Origin: Jiangella aurantiaca
GTDB lineage: Bacteria > Actinomycetota > Actinomycetes > Jiangellales > Jiangellaceae
Length of the DNA stretch: 64,000 bases
Assembly (NCBI RefSeq): GCF_004349105.1
Contig: NZ_SMLB01000008.1
Coordinates: forward strand, 1 to 64,000
Direction of reading: 5' to 3'
The position numbers and the translations under genes were made by a program. Shown here one piece after another: positions 61,680 to 64,000 of the stretch (its first letter is position 1; each line of letters begins with the position of its first letter). A model generated the notes under the pieces. The model made no database searches and had not been told where the DNA came from. It saw only the letters and a program-made list of their open reading frames with translations.

Positions 61680-62267
61680 ATGGGCAAGGTCTTCAGTCAC
61701 ATGACGATGTCGCTGGACGGCTACATCGCCGAACCCGACGACGGCATCGGCGAGCTGTTCGAGTGGTACGGCGCCGGCGATGTGTCCCTGCCGAGCGCGA
61801 ACGAGGGCATCTCGTTCCAGGTCGACGAGGCGAGCGCCGAGATGTTGCGCGAGCTCATCGACGACACCGGCGCACTGATCTCCGGGCGGCACCTGTTCGA
61901 CATCACCGACGGCTGGGGCGACCGGCACCCGGTCGGCGCGCCCGTCGTGGTGGTGACGCATCGGCCGCCGGAGAACGCGGCCGAGAAGTGGCCCACCACG
62001 ACCTTCGTCGACGGCGTCGAGGCGGCGGTCGAGCGGGCGAAGCGGATCGCCGGCGACACGAACGTCACGATCGCCAGCGCGAACATCACCCAGCAGGCGC
62101 TCGCGCTCGGCCTGCTCGACGAGGTGTGCGTCAGCCTGGTGCCGGTGCTGTTCGGGGAGGGGATCCCGTACTTCTCGACGCTCGAGGGCGGGCACCAGCT
62201 ACTCGAGGACCCGGTCGTCGTCCAGGGCCGGCGCGCCCTGCACCTGCGCTACCCCGTCCGCCGCTAG
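61680..62267 (+). CDS. Dihydrofolate-reductase-like (RibD C-terminal domain) protein
   Basis: This 195-residue soluble protein has the same fold and size as the product of 8064-8654: MTMSLDGYIAEPDDGIGELF, ALISGRHLFDITDGWGD, TFVDGVEAAVERAKRIAG and VPVLFGEGIPYF. GAGGAGG stands 5-6 nt before the ATG. An NADPH-dependent reductase role is likely, substrate unknown. It may be co-transcribed with the esterase upstream. Confidence 0.88.
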   Translation: MGKVFSHMTMSLDGYIAEPDDGIGELFEWYGAGDVSLPSANEGISFQVDEASAEMLRELIDDTGALISGRHLFDITDGWGDRHPVGAPVVVVTHRPPENAAEKWPTTTFVDGVEAAVERAKRIAGDTNVTIASANITQQALALGLLDEVCVSLVPVLFGEGIPYFSTLEGGHQLLEDPVVVQGRRALHLRYPVRR

Positions 62268-62388
62268 CTCCCCGCGCCGGGACGCTGACCAGGAACCGAC
62301 TGGTTGGGCGGCGTTGGGCCGGGCGCGGAGCTCGTCCGGCCCGGCCCCTTCCGGATCGTCGGCGGCCTGGCTGACCGCCGTGGGCCGA

Positions 62389-62694
62389 TCAGTTGGAGAT
62401 GGTCACGGGGACCGTGATGTCCCCCTGTTCGATCTCACACACTGTCTCGGTGTCGCCGCTGCGGTCGACTGCTGTTCCGAGGACGGCGACAGGGCCGACA
62501 CTGACACCACAGACGTTGGCCGCAACCTGTGCGGCGACGCCCACCGCGACATCTTCGAGGATCGTGACATCCCCGATGTTCACGTTCACCAGCCCGTCCT
62601 GTCGGACCTGAGCCGAGGCGGGAGCTGCGGCCCCAACCGCCAGCATGGCGCTCGCGATCACCGCGACGCCGACCTTCCGGATCGTGCCAGACAT
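62389..62694 (-). CDS. Small conserved secreted protein
   Basis: This 101-residue protein has a clear signal peptide (VGVAVIASAMLAVGAAAPAS-AQ). The mature part, VNVNIGDVTILEDVAVGVAA followed by QVAANVCGVSVGPVAVLG, is highly regular and hydrophobic, with two cysteines that could form a disulphide. Proteins of this pattern recur in actinomycetes without known function. A surface-coat or chaplin-like role is possible, but there is no direct sign. TGAGACC upstream gives only a weak ribosome-binding site. Confidence 0.75.
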   Translation of the reverse strand: MSGTIRKVGVAVIASAMLAVGAAAPASAQVRQDGLVNVNIGDVTILEDVAVGVAAQVAANVCGVSVGPVAVLGTAVDRSGDTETVCEIEQGDITVPVTISN

Positions 62695-62850
62695 GGTCTC
62701 ACCTCCGGGCGAGTTGAGGATTCCAATTACCCGCCACTACCCGTGCGATCGCGGCCCATTCGTACTGATTTGGGCGATATATCCCGACGACCTTGCCCAC
62801 CATCGCCGATGCTCGGTCCCGACCGCGCACGCGAGACGACGACGACCGCG

Positions 62851-63324
62851 ATGGATGACGCCGGGTTCTCGGCGCGGAAGATCGCTGACCAGCTGGCGTT
62901 CCGCGATGTGGTGGACGGCGAAACCATAGGCTGCCGGATGGCGTCTGTTGGCGCTCGCCAGGCCGCCGCCGAGCTGCTGCAGCTCGTGAACGTGGCACAA
63001 CAGGCAATGTGGACACCGGAGCTGCTGGCCGACGTGCGCGAGCGCTACCTACCCGGAGCCACCGATGCCGAGATCATCGAACGGCTGACCCGGCTGGCCG
63101 AACGCGACAGCGGCTTGGAACTGCGCACGTCTGGTCGGCTGTTCCCCCAGGACGGCCAGGCGCTCACGGCTGCGGCCCATCGCGAGAAGGTCGAACGCGT
63201 CGCCGTCGCGCTGTCGAATGCCCGGGTGTCGATCACCGATCTTGAGTCCGTGGTCGGTGACCTACGCACGATCCACGCCGCGACGGGGACGACTCGTGAG
63301 GCTCGTGTCGATGGAGCGGGCTGA
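62851..63324 (+). CDS. Hypothetical soluble helical protein
   Basis: This protein of about 157 residues is predicted to be mostly helical (SARKIADQLAFRDVVDG, AAAELLQLVNVAQQAMWTPE, AEIIERLTRLAERDSG). No catalytic motif or membrane segment is seen and I do not recognise the family. The ATG at 62851 or the one at 62809 could be the start; neither has a convincing ribosome-binding site. Confidence 0.45.
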   Translation: MDDAGFSARKIADQLAFRDVVDGETIGCRMASVGARQAAAELLQLVNVAQQAMWTPELLADVRERYLPGATDAEIIERLTRLAERDSGLELRTSGRLFPQDGQALTAAAHREKVERVAVALSNARVSITDLESVVGDLRTIHAATGTTREARVDGAG

Positions 63325-63437
63325 CGCCAAAGCTCATTCTCGCGGCCCGGCATCGGGAGCTAGAGGGTCTAGCGCTCCGAGACTGCAGCATGGTTGAATT
63401 GCGACCATTGTCCCATCTCCGCTGGAGGAGTGTGCAA

Positions 63438-63917
63438 ATGAGGAGCAGGGTCCGCATTTTACTGGCGGCAATTCTGACATCGGTGGTCACATTAGTTGCG
63501 TTTGCCGCGACCTCGCAGGCGTCCGGAAGCTGGCAAAGCTTCTCACGGAACAGCGGCTGGTGGTGTTCGGGATGGTCCCAGCACGCCACGTCACCGACTC
63601 TCCGATTTGCGGCGTGCCTAGTCTACTCTTCGGGCGGCGGATCGGCCCGCGCCGCGCTCATAGTGGAAAACACTGGACCCACGACTTGGATCACCCGGGG
63701 CGATGTGGCCCTTAGATGGGGTTCGCTCGAACACTATCTCGATACCAATACATGTGGCGGGACTTACCTTAGTCGAGGATATTCGACGGCATGCTTCACC
63801 GATTGGCACAACATCTGCAGCTTGGCTGACCTTTACAGCCTGGGAACCCTTTCGGCCGGGGCAAGCAGCCAATGGAGGCAAACTCCGGATATAGATCCGG
63901 TATTTTGCGTAGATTGA
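63438..63917 (+). CDS. Secreted cysteine-containing protein, AT-richer than its surroundings
   Basis: This 159-residue protein has a signal peptide (RILLAAILTSVVTLVAFAAT-SQA) and a Trp/Ser/Gly-rich mature part with about six cysteines (WWCSGWSQHAT, NTCGGTYLSRGYSTACFTDW). GGAGGAG lies 8 nt before the ATG. Codon use departs from the rest of the window (ATT, TTA, AAT, ACA are frequent), suggesting recent acquisition. The family is not recognised; a small extracellular disulphide-stabilised protein is likely. Confidence 0.7.
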   Translation: MRSRVRILLAAILTSVVTLVAFAATSQASGSWQSFSRNSGWWCSGWSQHATSPTLRFAACLVYSSGGGSARAALIVENTGPTTWITRGDVALRWGSLEHYLDTNTCGGTYLSRGYSTACFTDWHNICSLADLYSLGTLSAGASSQWRQTPDIDPVFCVD

Positions 63918-64000
63918 TGACGTGTTCGCGCGTGCTGTCTGACCGCAACGGCTGACCCGTCCCCACTCTGGGCCATCCCCCTCATAATTGCCGCCTCAAG

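Overview
The window comes from a high-GC, Gram-positive actinomycete. The evidence is GC-rich codon use throughout, SARP/BTAD, LuxR-TPR and MocR regulators, sugar ABC importers that lack their own ATPase, a Tat-exported small laccase, a CGNR-type regulator and a class F-like sortase. A soil-dwelling filamentous genus is likely, but I cannot fix the species from sequence alone.

Region 1 (1-15604) lies between two direct repeats of 332 bp (331/332 identical), each carrying the same GYD-domain gene. Between them are an FAD oxidoreductase with a LuxR-TPR regulator, a DUF1062 gene, an APH-fold phosphotransferase whose 3' end runs into a miniature inverted-repeat element, an AraC regulator paired with a dihydrofolate-reductase-like gene, and several wrecked genes (IS630 transposase, methyltransferase, dnaE2). 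The core is a tight five-gene minus-strand operon at 9719-14641: nucleotide-sugar epimerase, PIG-L deacetylase, WbqC-like protein, processive GT2 synthase and membrane-anchored GH18 hydrolase. A SARP-like regulator follows it. This looks like a surface-polysaccharide machine of the poly-GlcNAc type.

Region 2 (15605-20000) is a stress or detoxification block: a frameshifted glyoxalase remnant, an alpha/beta hydrolase, an NTF2-like protein, a PPOX flavin protein and a carboxymuconolactone-decarboxylase-like protein. The last is divergent from a CGNR regulator across a repeated CCGTTAGA motif.

Region 3 (20098-32798) is a carbohydrate locus. A palindromic operator, GATAATGCGCATTATC, and two partial copies lie between a secreted protein of unknown function and a plus-strand operon. 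That operon encodes a sugar-binding lipoprotein, two permeases, a DUF4127 protein, a LacI regulator, an FAD oxidoreductase and a TIM-barrel-like protein. Most junctions overlap by 4 nt. A large secreted DUF6351 protein lies beyond a terminator.

Region 4 (32800-46031) looks like accretion at a tRNA. The intact CAT-anticodon tRNA is at 45958-46031. Two 3'-end fragments of it lie at about 35.2 kb and 33.25-33.78 kb in the same orientation, the second split by another copy of the miniature element. Between the fragments is a truncated LanM cyclase. Between the 35.2 kb fragment and the tRNA lie a 1683-residue SARP-kinase-STAND-WD40 fusion, a cupin lipoprotein, a SnoaL-like protein, an epimerase-like protein, a small membrane protein, and a DUF4142 protein overlapping a sortase.

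Region 5 (46120-54670) encodes three exported proteins that could form an extracellular oxidation chain. They are a cupredoxin with eight Ig-like repeats, a 1367-residue ThuA/discoidin/sugar-dehydrogenase/PKD/DUF1080 protein, and a small laccase. The first two share a C-terminal module of about 55 residues.

Region 6 (55402-64000) is ordinary accessory chromosome: a 47-residue membrane peptide, an AhpD-like gene divergent from a MocR regulator, a 2-phosphosulfolactate phosphatase, a DinB protein, an orphan PIN protein, a secreted carboxylesterase, a second dihydrofolate-reductase-like gene and three small hypothetical or secreted proteins. I found no CRISPR array, rRNA or intact transposase or integrase gene.
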